Source: Fidelibacterota bacterium
Lineage (GTDB): Bacteria; Fidelibacterota; UBA8477; JABMPR01
DNA: 57,336 bases
Direction: 5' to 3'
Assembly (NCBI GenBank): GCA_013202495.1
Contig: JABMQQ010000249.1
Location: forward strand, 1-57,336
Both the position numbers and the translations under genes were made by a program. Below the pieces are notes generated by a model. The model had not been told where the DNA came from. It ran no database searches and worked only from the letters and a program-made list of their open reading frames with translations. Of this stretch, positions 46,698-55,633 are shown in pieces (position 1 is the stretch's first letter; every line of letters begins with the position of its first letter).

Positions 46698-46712
46698 TGT
46701 ATAACATTCCCC

Positions 46713-46798
46713 TTTTTAGGTAATAATCACATCCCAATATAGCTTGTATCATACATGGATGCATATGATCATTTTAGGTAATTATTGTTACCTAAAAT
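46713..46798. promoter_or_regulatory. AbiEi operator: inverted repeat plus half-site
   Basis: ATTTTAGGTAA (46771-46781) and TTACCTAAAAT (46788-46798) are exact complements around 6 bp; TTTTTAGGTAAT recurs at 46713-46724 as a direct half-site 15 bp before the abiEi ATG. This arrangement is the kind AbiEi is known to bind cooperatively. Confidence 0.75.
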
Positions 46799-46861
46799 TT
46801 ACATTGTCATACAATACTTCAGTAATTAACAGGATTAACAGTCAATTTTTCTTCCCAAATG

Positions 46862-46908
46862 GGGATAATATGCGATTATTTAGGGCGATAATCGGGATGA
46901 TATGCGAA
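46862..46908. repeat. 15-bp direct repeat
   Basis: GGGATAATATGCGAT (46862-46876) and GGGATGATATGCGAA (46894-46908) match at 13 of 15 bases, 32 bp apart. It lies in the 399-bp gap between the AbiE promoter and the next gene's stop, which otherwise holds a terminator; no gene is seen. Confidence 0.5.
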
Positions 46909-47042
46909 TAAGGATGTATTCATCTTTGTGTGTATCGTTCAGATTTATTCTAAATTTCGTAATTATTCTGATGACAAGATTCGATACAGTTAACGTACAT
47001 TATGTCGAGATCTCCCATGTTGCTGTGGAAACCTTAATACAA

Positions 47043-47074
47043 TGCAAGCCCCCCAGTTTATTGGAGGGCTTGCA
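47043..47074 (-). terminator. intrinsic terminator of the large T9SS protein gene
   Basis: A hairpin with a 13-bp stem (one position pairs G-U on the minus strand) and a 6-base loop, 22 bp after the stop at 47097. Stem core GCAAGCCC against GGGCTTGC. It has no long T run. Confidence 0.7.
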
Positions 47075-47096
47075 ATCTATGAATGTAGATTCTTCT

Positions 47097-50048
47097 CTAC
47101 TTCAAGTAAATCATCTTAATGGTTTTTGAGTAATCTCCAGTAGTGATACGGGCAAAGTACATACCAGTACTTACCTGATTTCCTGCCTCATTGGTACCCT
47201 CCCATCGGACTTGATACCAACCAGCAGCCTTGCTTTCGCGCACTAACCCTTTTATTCGACGACCTGAAGAATCATAGATATCCAGAGATATCTCACTTTG
47301 TTCTGGAATACCATATCGAATTGTTGTTGTCGGGTTGAAAGGATTCGGGAATGCATCCTGCAACTCATACTGCTCAGGTATATTAACCAAATCTACATCA
47401 ACAACGGTGAGAGGCGTGGATCCTCCTCCGTCACAGTCCGTTCCAAAAACTGAAGCATAGCTCATGACCAGGGTAACCGTAAATTGCTCATCCTGGCTAT
47501 AGCGGTATGTTGGTGTTGCTTCTGTTGAGCTTCCAGAATTATCACCAAAATCCCAAGCATAGGTCAGCTCATGTCCAGCCATCCAGCTGGCATCTGCAAT
47601 AAAAGTATACTCATATCCATCAATGCTGATAAGATTTGCAGCAATGCTATTGATCACAATCGGTGTAACCCCCAAACCCTCAACTGCAGAAGAAGCGGAG
47701 GACAAGCCGCAGTCATTCTCAGCTTTCACATAATAACTGTGTGAACCGCTGACTATATCCGAGAAAGAGGGGGTAGTCACATCATTGATATAACTCCCAT
47801 CTCTGAATAGTTGGTAATTGGTTGCCCCTTCAACCAGATCCCATGTGAGAGTGATTCCTTCACACTCATTTACGCTGGCAGTTACATTCACTGGCGCTCC
47901 AGGCGCTGAACCTGATACGCCTGTATCACTATTCGAATTCCCAGACGTCCCACACGTATTTTCAGCCTTCACGTGGTATGTATGGGAGCCACTTGTCGCA
48001 TCAGGGAATTGTGTTGCCGATATTGTAGCCACCAATGCATTGTCCTTGAAGACTTGATACTGTTCAGCTCCTGCTGCTGCATTCCATTCTACCACAATTT
48101 GATCACATCCCGTGTCGCTGGCCACTAATCCTGTTGGGGTATCCGGTGATTGAAGACCTGACCCATTGTCAGAAATTGAGTTGTCAGATTCACCACACTG
48201 GTTTACTGAACGGAAATGATAGGTGTGCTCCCCAAAAATGTAATCAACATAAGGTGAGGTTCCATCCTCAGCCAGATATTCTCCATCTCTATAAATATAG
48301 TAGGAGGAGGCACCATCCATCTCTGAATAACTAATGGTTATCTGTCCGCACTCATCATTGCTGGCAGCCACCACAGACGGTGAATCGGGAGCTGAAAGTG
48401 CAATTCCAATATCTTCAGACGAGCTTCCTGACTCCCCACAATCATTGATGGCCTTTACATAATATGAATGTGAGCCGTCGGTTCCATCGATGTAAGGAGG
48501 CGAGCCATCTTCGGCAAGATAAGCTCCATCTCTATAAATATAGTAGGAGGAGGCAGATCCCGAGGTGTTCCATAAAATGGTTATCTGACCACACTCATCC
48601 GTGCTGGCTGAGACACCGGTCGGGGTCGAGGGTAGGTCGCAGGCTGCATCAGTATCAAAATAAATATCCCAGTCTGAACTTGATCCGCCAACCCAGGCCA
48701 CCATGGCCTGATTCTCATCATCAGCACACACAGCTACAAAATCATCATTGCTTGCATTGGATGCATCCGCGATAGTAGTTGCACTACTCCAACTAGACCC
48801 CGTGTCAGAATTACGGTACCTTATTGATCCGGCTTCATAAAATGCAACATGAAAGTTGTCTCCTGCTGCTGCAAAAGGCATAGCATATATATCGGCTAAC
48901 CACTCCATAGTGGTGCTTGACTCGAGTGATTGATTTGTAACCCAGGTGCTTCCGTCTGACGTCCGTGCATAATAGATGTCATAATCACTTGGGGAATAGG
49001 CATAGGTGTAAAATACTACGGCTTTGTCATCGATATCTGAAACAGCAATCCGGGGATACATATAATCGTTGGTTGATCCGGAAATCAGGATTGGTGAAGC
49101 CCATCCCAAACTCGGAGTACCATAGGCTGAATTAGATTTTATAAGCTTTATTTTCCCTGGTATGTCATCATCCTGATATGCGATATATAAATTACCGTTC
49201 CCCCAGCCGATATCCACATTCTGTTTAATTCCATCTAGAATGAATGTCGGCTCTGAAAAGCTTGCTCCATAATCGGTAGATCTGGAATACCAAATGTCAT
49301 CTTGAAATAAATCTTCTTCTACCCAACAGACATAGATATAATACAGGTTGTCAGTATCCAGTGCTACTTGGGGTCGAATATTATCATTCCCTACCCCTCC
49401 CTCTAGAGTATTAAAAACATAGTTACCACTGTCAAAATTTTTCACATATACCTTTGCTGCACCAGTGGAAGTATAATAACTAACAACGATCGTATTCTGA
49501 TTGCCATTACCGATAGCAATATCAGGGAAAAAAGCATCATAACTGCTGCTGCCAACCGTCCAACCTGGCTCCCAAGTCTCTCCATCGTCAGTACTATATT
49601 TGATATGTATTTTAACTTCAGAATAGCTATAGTCTTCATAAGCGACATATATGTCACCATTTTCTCGTCTAGCCATAGAAATGGCTTTTTGGTTGTCGGC
49701 ACCATTGTCAATCATTCCATCATCATCCCAACGCAAGCTCTCGCTGGTCACAATAATTTCCTCATCTTCATTGGTTTGGATCCACCTGTAATCATGACGG
49801 TCAGGAGTGATAACTGGACTATGTTCTATTAAGCCTGATAATCTTGATTCGATTCTTCTTGTTCCTGTCTCATCACCCATTTTTTTTAAGACCGCGAGTT
49901 CTTCACTTTCAAGCTGAATGGCTTCAGATGACTGAAAAACCTCAAAAGATACAGTTCCGGGCTCAAGAGCCTGTTTTTCTGTTCCCATGAGAGCTAAATT
50001 CAAAAACAGACATACAACGATTACAATTAATAGTGTCGTTTTCCGCAT
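47097..50048 (-). CDS. large type IX-secreted protein with beta-propeller and fibronectin-III-like repeats
   Basis: A 983-residue secreted protein. A signal peptide (1-21) is followed by a BNR/sialidase-like beta-propeller (about 85-470; repeated Asp-box-like segments such as YSTDDGETWE, YSRSTDYGASFSEP and YARTSDGSTW) but no visible sialidase Arg triad. Then four fibronectin-III-like repeats (about 475-800), each with a CGQI or CDQI start and NxCG end that can form a disulfide, a PKD-like domain (about 805-890; YAWDFGDNSGSSTEATPTYRY) and a type IX sorting domain (about 895-983; DAFPNPFNPTTTIRYGIPE, final KTIKMIYLK). It should be displayed on the cell surface and bind glycans or proteins. The second and third repeats share near-identical DNA, so they arose by recent duplication. 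Confidence 0.88.
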   Translation of the reverse strand: MRKTTLLIVIVVCLFLNLALMGTEKQALEPGTVSFEVFQSSEAIQLESEELAVLKKMGDETGTRRIESRLSGLIEHSPVITPDRHDYRWIQTNEDEEIIVTSESLRWDDDGMIDNGADNQKAISMARRENGDIYVAYEDYSYSEVKIHIKYSTDDGETWEPGWTVGSSSYDAFFPDIAIGNGNQNTIVVSYYTSTGAAKVYVKNFDSGNYVFNTLEGGVGNDNIRPQVALDTDNLYYIYVCWVEEDLFQDDIWYSRSTDYGASFSEPTFILDGIKQNVDIGWGNGNLYIAYQDDDIPGKIKLIKSNSAYGTPSLGWASPILISGSTNDYMYPRIAVSDIDDKAVVFYTYAYSPSDYDIYYARTSDGSTWVTNQSLESSTTMEWLADIYAMPFAAAGDNFHVAFYEAGSIRYRNSDTGSSWSSATTIADASNASNDDFVAVCADDENQAMVAWVGGSSSDWDIYFDTDAACDLPSTPTGVSASTDECGQITILWNTSGSASSYYIYRDGAYLAEDGSPPYIDGTDGSHSYYVKAINDCGESGSSSEDIGIALSAPDSPSVVAASNDECGQITISYSEMDGASSYYIYRDGEYLAEDGTSPYVDYIFGEHTYHFRSVNQCGESDNSISDNGSGLQSPDTPTGLVASDTGCDQIVVEWNAAAGAEQYQVFKDNALVATISATQFPDATSGSHTYHVKAENTCGTSGNSNSDTGVSGSAPGAPVNVTASVNECEGITLTWDLVEGATNYQLFRDGSYINDVTTPSFSDIVSGSHSYYVKAENDCGLSSASSAVEGLGVTPIVINSIAANLISIDGYEYTFIADASWMAGHELTYAWDFGDNSGSSTEATPTYRYSQDEQFTVTLVMSYASVFGTDCDGGGSTPLTVVDVDLVNIPEQYELQDAFPNPFNPTTTIRYGIPEQSEISLDIYDSSGRRIKGLVRESKAAGWYQVRWEGTNEAGNQVSTGMYFARITTGDYSKTIKMIYLK
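48281..48312. repeat. 32-bp exact repeat, copy 1, inside the fibronectin repeats
   Basis: Identical to 48524-48555. It starts CTCCATCTCTATAAATA and ends GGAGGAGGCA. The two copies lie 243 bp apart, one fibronectin-like repeat unit, and encode the SSYYIYRDGEYLAEDG core on the minus strand. Confidence 0.9.
48524..48555. repeat. 32-bp exact repeat, copy 2
   Basis: Second copy of the repeat at 48281-48312. Identity of 32 bases between protein repeats that otherwise differ indicates recent duplication or gene conversion. Confidence 0.9.
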
Positions 50049-50150
50049 TGTACTTCCTCCTTAGTTTGCAATAAAGATCACTTACTGTTCTGCCTAGGAG
50101 CACGGAGGAATTTTTCAGAATTTCTGATCAAAGCGTTGCTTGATTGTGAA

Positions 50151-50179
50151 AGCCAACCTGAGAAAAGGTGAGGTTGGCT
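50151..50179 (-). terminator. hairpin ending the Lon-like operon
   Basis: AGCCAACCT (50151-50159) and AGGTTGGCT (50171-50179) pair perfectly around an 11-base loop. It lies 36 bp after the stop at 50215, between that operon and the promoter region of the T9SS cargo gene at 50048. Confidence 0.7.
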
Positions 50180-50214
50180 GGTGTTATGAGTGGTGTTTCT
50201 TCCTGGTGGTGTAG

Positions 50215-52467
50215 TTAATTAATCCTGAACGGTTTTAACTGCCATCCCGATCCATTCCAGTAATTAATCTGTTTGATGGAATCTAAATATGAATGATTCG
50301 GGAAATCTTGAAATATTGAATGACCTATCAGTTTTTCATATTCTGCATAGAAGTTGTCACCCAATGCGACACGCTTCATGTTCAGGTTATAATCAAAATA
50401 ATAGTATAGTCCGTTATCCCGGAAACCATCACCGGTTCTAACCAGTATATTACCATTGTTATTGGGGTCTAAACCTTTTGGGGCTTGATGGACAGAAGAG
50501 CCTGGTATTTGCATAAAATGAGTGCCCTTGAGGAGTAAATATTGTCGCAAACCTCGAGGGTTTTCAAAATCTAAACGATAATGGGCGCGGCTCTGTGGAG
50601 ATACTGCGGAAAAGTTTCCGGGATCAAACACTGCTAACCCAGCTCGTTTATACTCATTATTGTACAAAGTAACGAGAAGATCCAGCGTATCATTCTGGTA
50701 CAGATCTAGGACATCAATATCGATAAAATGACCTGCATTGTAAAACCATGCTAATCTCTCACCCTCCGAGTTCAAAACAGTCAACACAGATGGGAACCAG
50801 GGTGTGTTGTTAATCATAGCGATAATTTCTTTCGAGCCATCCCCATTAATGTCAGCGAGTTTTATTCCCCCCACATTGAAGGTGGAGTAGATTGAGTCAT
50901 TGATCACCAGGGAATCTGGAAAAACGCTCCAGCTATTTACTCCATCTCCATCAAGAAATTGAATGCTCCCGGATAGATGCTCGAAATGTTGTTCTAATCC
51001 GAGAATAACATCCTTTTTTCCATCTGCGTTGATATCCTCAATCAATAATGTTTGATTTGTTCGATGATCAGCAGTGTTACTAATCTGTAAATGCTTGAGG
51101 TCAATGGGGACCCCAAAATCATGCTCCCAGCGTTTCAATCCTAATTCATCAACAGCATATATGCGAGTTCCAGAGGCTTTGACCCCTTCAACGTTGTATG
51201 GAAAAATGTACCAGATAAAGTAAATGGAAAGCATAGTTAAAATCAGCAGGATGACTCTGTGGTATATGTTATTTTGCTTCAATTGCCGCCCGAACCACGA
51301 TTGCCAACTGATAAGCTTGTGTTCAACTATAGCACTGTTTTCTTTTACCTGCTTGAGATCATCCACCGACACGACCTCATCAAGGATATAAGCTTGGTCT
51401 TCGAATGACTCTGATGAGAACCTTGTGTTGTAGTGTGGTGCAACCAAAACGGTAAATGGAGAGTAGCGAAATGCATTTAGTTTTGCAGGAAAAGTTTGTT
51501 TTGAGACGCCTCGCACTTTTCCGTCCAGTCCCAAGCCCCCCGTGTAAACCACGTGATTTCTTAAACAATGCTGCTTTCGCTGCCCAGAGAGTTGTTCTAA
51601 TTGAGCTAGGATTACCAGCGCCATTCCTAGTCCAAATGATTCTCCCGTGTAAAAGAATTCTCTCTGGGGAAAACCAAAACTAATTTGCACTCCTGGTCGC
51701 TTCTTATCACCGAACCTCAGTGCTGCTTTTGCTGCCAATAGTGCATCTAAGGCTTGATCATAAAGCTGATCACCTGGTTGTATTGGATGATTGTTAAAAA
51801 GTAGTATGTCCGCTGATGTGTTCTGGTCCAGAATATTTACTTCAACGCCAAGAGGTTGAATCGTTGCCTCGGGCAGGGCTGCTTCCGGAGTGGTAAAAGT
51901 TTGTTCAACCAGTGGAATCCAGACGGCTTCTCGAGAACACCCCGCGATCCTGTTGATCCAATCCTTATGAGTTAATTCAAATAGCTCCACTTGTGGCTTG
52001 TCTGCTTTTTTTAGAAGCTCCACCAGCCTGGCGAGTTGTTCCAGGGGAGCTAAACTTGCATCAAGCTTCCTGGGAATTGCGAGAGATAGGAGTTCAAACA
52101 CCTCTGCATACATCCCAGCATAACACAGGTGCCTAATGCGAGTTTGTTGAACCAATTCAAGGGTGTTTTCAAACTCTTGCTCCCGCAAATGCTTGATTCC
52201 AGCTCTGGATATTTCCATGCCAATTGTCTGGATGGCTTCCAGGTATGAAGGACTGCGGTATGCCAGGTTAGATTCTGACAAAAGAGAAAAAAAATTTTCA
52301 TAGCTCTCTTGGTAATACGATAAAAAAACCGCCTGTTCAGGTTGGGCTTGCAGGGACTGATAAAAATTTATAAACAGACTTAGCTGAGACCGCTCACTGA
52401 GTCCATTATTTATTTGATAGGAAAGATCCTGGTACCGGCGTTCAATTTGATTTAAGGTTAATACCAT
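50215..52467 (-). CDS. membrane Lon-like (S16) protein with FG-GAP-like domain, paralogue 2
   Basis: A 750-residue single-pass membrane protein. It has no signal peptide. Residues 1-about 195 are helical; about 200-380 match the Lon protease domain: TGESFGLGMALVILAQL (Ser277 at the Lon nucleophile), VVYTGGLGLDGKVRG (Lon TGEITLRGxVLP) and FPAKLNAF (Lys329 at the Lon KxLLAA lysine), then FTVLVAPHYN. There is no AAA+ module. A membrane helix follows at 403-424. The rest faces outward and has FG-GAP/VCBS-type Ca sites (EDINADGKKDV, ADINGDGSKEI). It starts 22 bp after the stop of its paralogue and is last in the four-gene operon. A role in signal-gated proteolysis is inference; the S16 domain might also be inactive. 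Confidence 0.85.
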   Translation of the reverse strand: MVLTLNQIERRYQDLSYQINNGLSERSQLSLFINFYQSLQAQPEQAVFLSYYQESYENFFSLLSESNLAYRSPSYLEAIQTIGMEISRAGIKHLREQEFENTLELVQQTRIRHLCYAGMYAEVFELLSLAIPRKLDASLAPLEQLARLVELLKKADKPQVELFELTHKDWINRIAGCSREAVWIPLVEQTFTTPEAALPEATIQPLGVEVNILDQNTSADILLFNNHPIQPGDQLYDQALDALLAAKAALRFGDKKRPGVQISFGFPQREFFYTGESFGLGMALVILAQLEQLSGQRKQHCLRNHVVYTGGLGLDGKVRGVSKQTFPAKLNAFRYSPFTVLVAPHYNTRFSSESFEDQAYILDEVVSVDDLKQVKENSAIVEHKLISWQSWFGRQLKQNNIYHRVILLILTMLSIYFIWYIFPYNVEGVKASGTRIYAVDELGLKRWEHDFGVPIDLKHLQISNTADHRTNQTLLIEDINADGKKDVILGLEQHFEHLSGSIQFLDGDGVNSWSVFPDSLVINDSIYSTFNVGGIKLADINGDGSKEIIAMINNTPWFPSVLTVLNSEGERLAWFYNAGHFIDIDVLDLYQNDTLDLLVTLYNNEYKRAGLAVFDPGNFSAVSPQSRAHYRLDFENPRGLRQYLLLKGTHFMQIPGSSVHQAPKGLDPNNNGNILVRTGDGFRDNGLYYYFDYNLNMKRVALGDNFYAEYEKLIGHSIFQDFPNHSYLDSIKQINYWNGSGWQLKPFRIN

Positions 52468-52489
52468 CTCAGGTTCTTTTTACGAGTTG

Positions 52490-54730
52490 CTATTGGCTTA
52501 TGGAATTATACGGCAACCAGCCCATTCCATCCCAAGTCTGAATCTTATTTAGGGATTCATAAATATATTCTCTTGTATAATCGTCGTAAATATGGGTCCC
52601 GTGAAAATTAAGATAATTATCAACCAGATTGTCTGTCAGCTCAGCTCCTATATAGTTGAGCTTTTGGTCAAATTGATAGATCACATAATAGCCCATGGCT
52701 TTATTCCTTACCGTGACGTTGAATTCTGAACCTGTGATATCAATATCGTGAATGGAAAAATTGCGACTTTTCTTTGCAAGATCAATCCAGCTTCCTTTGG
52801 GGAACCTTAAATAGCTGAGATGCTCAGCCTCTGGTGAGTCTGCGTGTGTGTATGCATCTTTTTCTTGAGGACTGTGTCCCGACACCTTAGACAACTCCAA
52901 CACACCTAAAACAGCATCTCTTGTCTCATTGTTTGTACCTCCGAAGACCAGGTCTAAGAGACCATCTCCTGAAACATCAATAAAATTAATATGGTTTACA
53001 TGACCAGCATGAAAATAGGTGCTAATGATCGTCCCTGTTTTAGAAATCAGCATGACTTTGGAGGGATACCAGGGGTGATGATTAAACACAGCTAAGATCT
53101 GTGCCCCCTGGCTTACTCCGGGAATGGGTTCAAGCTTACTGATGATATAAGGTGGCGGATAAGCCTCATCTCCAAATTGGCTTGCTGCCCCGCAATCTGT
53201 GTCCCATAGTATCTTCCCTTGAGAACTCAAACAGATCAAGTGCCCACCATATTCCTCGTTTTGACTAACTAAAGAATAGATGATTTCATTTAAGCCATCC
53301 TTGTCCAGATCTTTGACAATCGTCTTCACCCGATCTTCATTTATTTCCGATTCTAGACTTTTAAGCTGTTCAGTGGGGAAAACCTGATGCGTCCATAATA
53401 TTTTCTCGCGGCTATTGGTGGCGGATAAAATGTTATCCTTCAAACTGATGGTTACAGGGTTAAGATCCCTCGAGAAAAACCATAGGCTCCACCCCACAGC
53501 AAGAGTTAGCACGAGACTAATTAGTACATGAAATATCTGACTTTGCCGTAAGTGTGCCCGTGACCAACTCTGGAAACTGATGCGTTTTCGGCGGCAAACC
53601 CGATCATCTTTGAGTATCGCTTTGAATCCTGGCGCAGGAAGAGCACCTTTCCCTTGTGAGTGGTGTTCTGAGGCTTGGATGACACTCTTGTTAACCTGTG
53701 GATATACGAGAGTCTCAAAAGGGGAATTTTTAAAAGCTTCCTGTTTCGCAGGCAAGCTTGCTTCAGAAATGCCTCTGATCTGACCATTAATGTCCACTCC
53801 CCCAGTAATCACTGCATTTTTAAGCAGCCGGTGTTGGGTCCTCTGTATGGTCACTTTCTCCATCTGGGCCAGCACAACCATACTCATACCGAGACCAAAG
53901 GATTCACCCGTATAGAAATATTCTTTACTGGGGAAACCGAACATGACTCTGAAAAATGGTGTTTTCCTGCCTGGCTTGGACCTGAGTTGTTTCTTGGCCA
54001 AGGCGACAGCATCCAGAGCTTGATAAAAAATCAGATCACCACTGTCCAGAGGGTGATTATTAAAGAAGATGAGATCCTGATCAGCCTCCTTTCTTCGGAG
54101 TTCCACTTCCACTTCAAGAGGCTGGATGGTAGCTGAGATGGTGTTCTTCTCAGTACCTGTCAGGTCACCCTCAACGAGGGGAATCCATACTTGAGAATCT
54201 GAGGCACCCAGAACCAGTTCTCTCCATTCCTGATGAATATCGTGTAGAAGACTTATGTTTGGATGTTCTTCATCTTTGTAGTGGTTCAATATCATTTCTA
54301 GTTGTGTGCGGGAATCACTATTCTCTGACCCTGCCTGGTCATATTGGGGCAATTCAAGATGAGAAATAGCTTCTGCTATTCTGCCAGTATACAGATAGGC
54401 GCAAATCAAGGACCGCTCAAGACAGGCTATTCGTTCTGCATACTTGGGATCAGAGATTTCTCTGATCCCTGCTAATTTCATATTGTCCAATTGGGTCCGC
54501 AGATCTAGCAGGAACTCTACAGATCTGAATCTAAGTGTCTCAGGCCGAAGACATTCTAGGAAGGTTTCAAAAAGCTCCTGATAATAAGATAAGAAGACTG
54601 GTGCTGGGCCGTTGGCATTAATGATCGTGAGGAATTTTGAAATTTGACCTAGTGTCTCTCCGGGCGTCCAGTATCCCTTTACCCCTGCAAGTAGGTCTTG
54701 AAATTCCTGCTCTATCTGTTTTGGCTTAAT
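52490..54730 (-). CDS. membrane Lon-like (S16) protein with FG-GAP-like domain, paralogue 1, apparent ATT start
   Basis: A 746-residue paralogue of the next gene with the same order: helical N-terminus, S16 domain (TGESFGLGMSMVVLAQM with Ser277; ITGGVDINGQIRGI; LPAKQEAF with Lys329), a membrane helix at about 399-420, and an extracytoplasmic part with VKDLDKDGLNEI and DVSGDGLLDL sites. The longest frame with a usual start is TTG 54490, but the open frame continues upstream to ATT 54730 and encodes KPKQIEQEF, PAPVFLSYYQELFETFLECL, homologous to QIERRYQDL and QAVFLSYYQESYENFF of the paralogue. No ATG, GTG or TTG exists between the in-frame TGA and TTG 54490; AGGA lies 7 nt before the ATT. With the ATT start both Ser and Lys have the same numbers as in the paralogue. 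Confidence 0.83.
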   Translation of the reverse strand: MKPKQIEQEFQDLLAGVKGYWTPGETLGQISKFLTIINANGPAPVFLSYYQELFETFLECLRPETLRFRSVEFLLDLRTQLDNMKLAGIREISDPKYAERIACLERSLICAYLYTGRIAEAISHLELPQYDQAGSENSDSRTQLEMILNHYKDEEHPNISLLHDIHQEWRELVLGASDSQVWIPLVEGDLTGTEKNTISATIQPLEVEVELRRKEADQDLIFFNNHPLDSGDLIFYQALDAVALAKKQLRSKPGRKTPFFRVMFGFPSKEYFYTGESFGLGMSMVVLAQMEKVTIQRTQHRLLKNAVITGGVDINGQIRGISEASLPAKQEAFKNSPFETLVYPQVNKSVIQASEHHSQGKGALPAPGFKAILKDDRVCRRKRISFQSWSRAHLRQSQIFHVLISLVLTLAVGWSLWFFSRDLNPVTISLKDNILSATNSREKILWTHQVFPTEQLKSLESEINEDRVKTIVKDLDKDGLNEIIYSLVSQNEEYGGHLICLSSQGKILWDTDCGAASQFGDEAYPPPYIISKLEPIPGVSQGAQILAVFNHHPWYPSKVMLISKTGTIISTYFHAGHVNHINFIDVSGDGLLDLVFGGTNNETRDAVLGVLELSKVSGHSPQEKDAYTHADSPEAEHLSYLRFPKGSWIDLAKKSRNFSIHDIDITGSEFNVTVRNKAMGYYVIYQFDQKLNYIGAELTDNLVDNYLNFHGTHIYDDYTREYIYESLNKIQTWDGMGWLPYNSISQ

Positions 54731-54739
54731 ATGTCAATC

Positions 54740-55633
54740 CTAACCAAAGATCTTGACACGAAGAGCTGGAGATTCGCTTACCTCATGAAATACAGCTAGA
54801 CCTTTTTTTACTGGCTCAAGAATAGCTTGGCGGCCCTCCTTGCTGGCTGTGATCTGAATGGTTTGTTGCTGTCGCGATTTCTGTATTTTCTCTAGGCGTA
54901 CTTTTATGCAGTAATTTTCACCTTCAGGGCTAAACTCGATATATAGCTTATCATTTGAGGCATTTTTGATCTGAATCTCACCTTTTCCGATGAATTCTTT
55001 CCAATCTTGAGTCAACGCTGTCAGATCAAAGCTTGTGCGGGGGGTTTTAATAACAAGTTTTAATTCCTCAAGCTTGGGGAGATCAAGCTGGCCAATATCG
55101 ATTCGACCCATTTTGTCGGTCATTAGTTCTACGCCTAAAGGTTCGATGGATACTAGTACATTTTGATATTTTTCCACATCGTTTGAGATGATGTGCAAGA
55201 CCGTGTCTCGGGTGTCTGAGTTCTTGGTCAACCGTACCATTATTTCACCATCTTCAGTACTAAGGACACCTTTGCTCAGATAACTCTGATTGACAGGCGC
55301 TGAGGAGCTGTCCGCAGCCCTCGTCATTCGAGGTCTTAGCTCTGATTGGGTTGTGCGCTGATCATTCCAAAGGGTCACTGTCCAATAAAAGGGATTGATC
55401 GATTCATCAGACAAGGAGCTGATTGCTTTCGTGATGCTCTCCTCAGAGAGAGTAGGGAAGATCTCAGCAGCTTCTGAATACTGTGAAAATAGACTGTCAT
55501 AGCGTTCCTGGCAAAAAGCGCATTCTGCCAAATGTCTTGTAATGTCTTTCGGAATCACTCTCTTGTTCAATTTTGCCAGGACGGCGTCCTCCAAAACATC
55601 TATATCAATACAAAGATTCATAGCTCTATTCAT
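54740..55633 (-). CDS. zf-HC2 (anti-sigma-like) zinc-finger protein
   Basis: A 297-residue protein. The zf-HC2 motif HLAECAFC (His34, Cys38, Cys41) resembles the zinc-binding anti-sigma domain of ECF anti-sigma factors. There is no membrane helix, so it appears soluble. The rest is beta-rich and has VSIEPLGVELMTDKMGRIDIG, similar in wording to IQPLGVEV in the Lon-like proteins. The last part (about 190-297) forms another beta domain. It overlaps the preceding gene by 8 bp (the ATG lies within the previous reading frame's end) and ends 9 bp before the ATT start of the Lon-like paralogue, so the operon is tightly coupled. It could be the substrate or partner of the Lon-like proteins; that is inference. 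Confidence 0.75.
   Translation of the reverse strand: MNRAMNLCIDIDVLEDAVLAKLNKRVIPKDITRHLAECAFCQERYDSLFSQYSEAAEIFPTLSEESITKAISSLSDESINPFYWTVTLWNDQRTTQSELRPRMTRAADSSSAPVNQSYLSKGVLSTEDGEIMVRLTKNSDTRDTVLHIISNDVEKYQNVLVSIEPLGVELMTDKMGRIDIGQLDLPKLEELKLVIKTPRTSFDLTALTQDWKEFIGKGEIQIKNASNDKLYIEFSPEGENYCIKVRLEKIQKSRQQQTIQITASKEGRQAILEPVKKGLAVFHEVSESPALRVKIFG

Noticed and set aside
46860-47096. CRISPR-like array
   Set aside because: Only two imperfect 15-bp repeats are present, with no regular spacing and no cas genes in the window.
50113-50128. TTTCAGA..TCTGA motif as a second site for the NtrC-type regulator
   Set aside because: It resembles the palindrome at 6770 but has a different spacer and shorter arms, and no sigma-54 promoter was found beside it.
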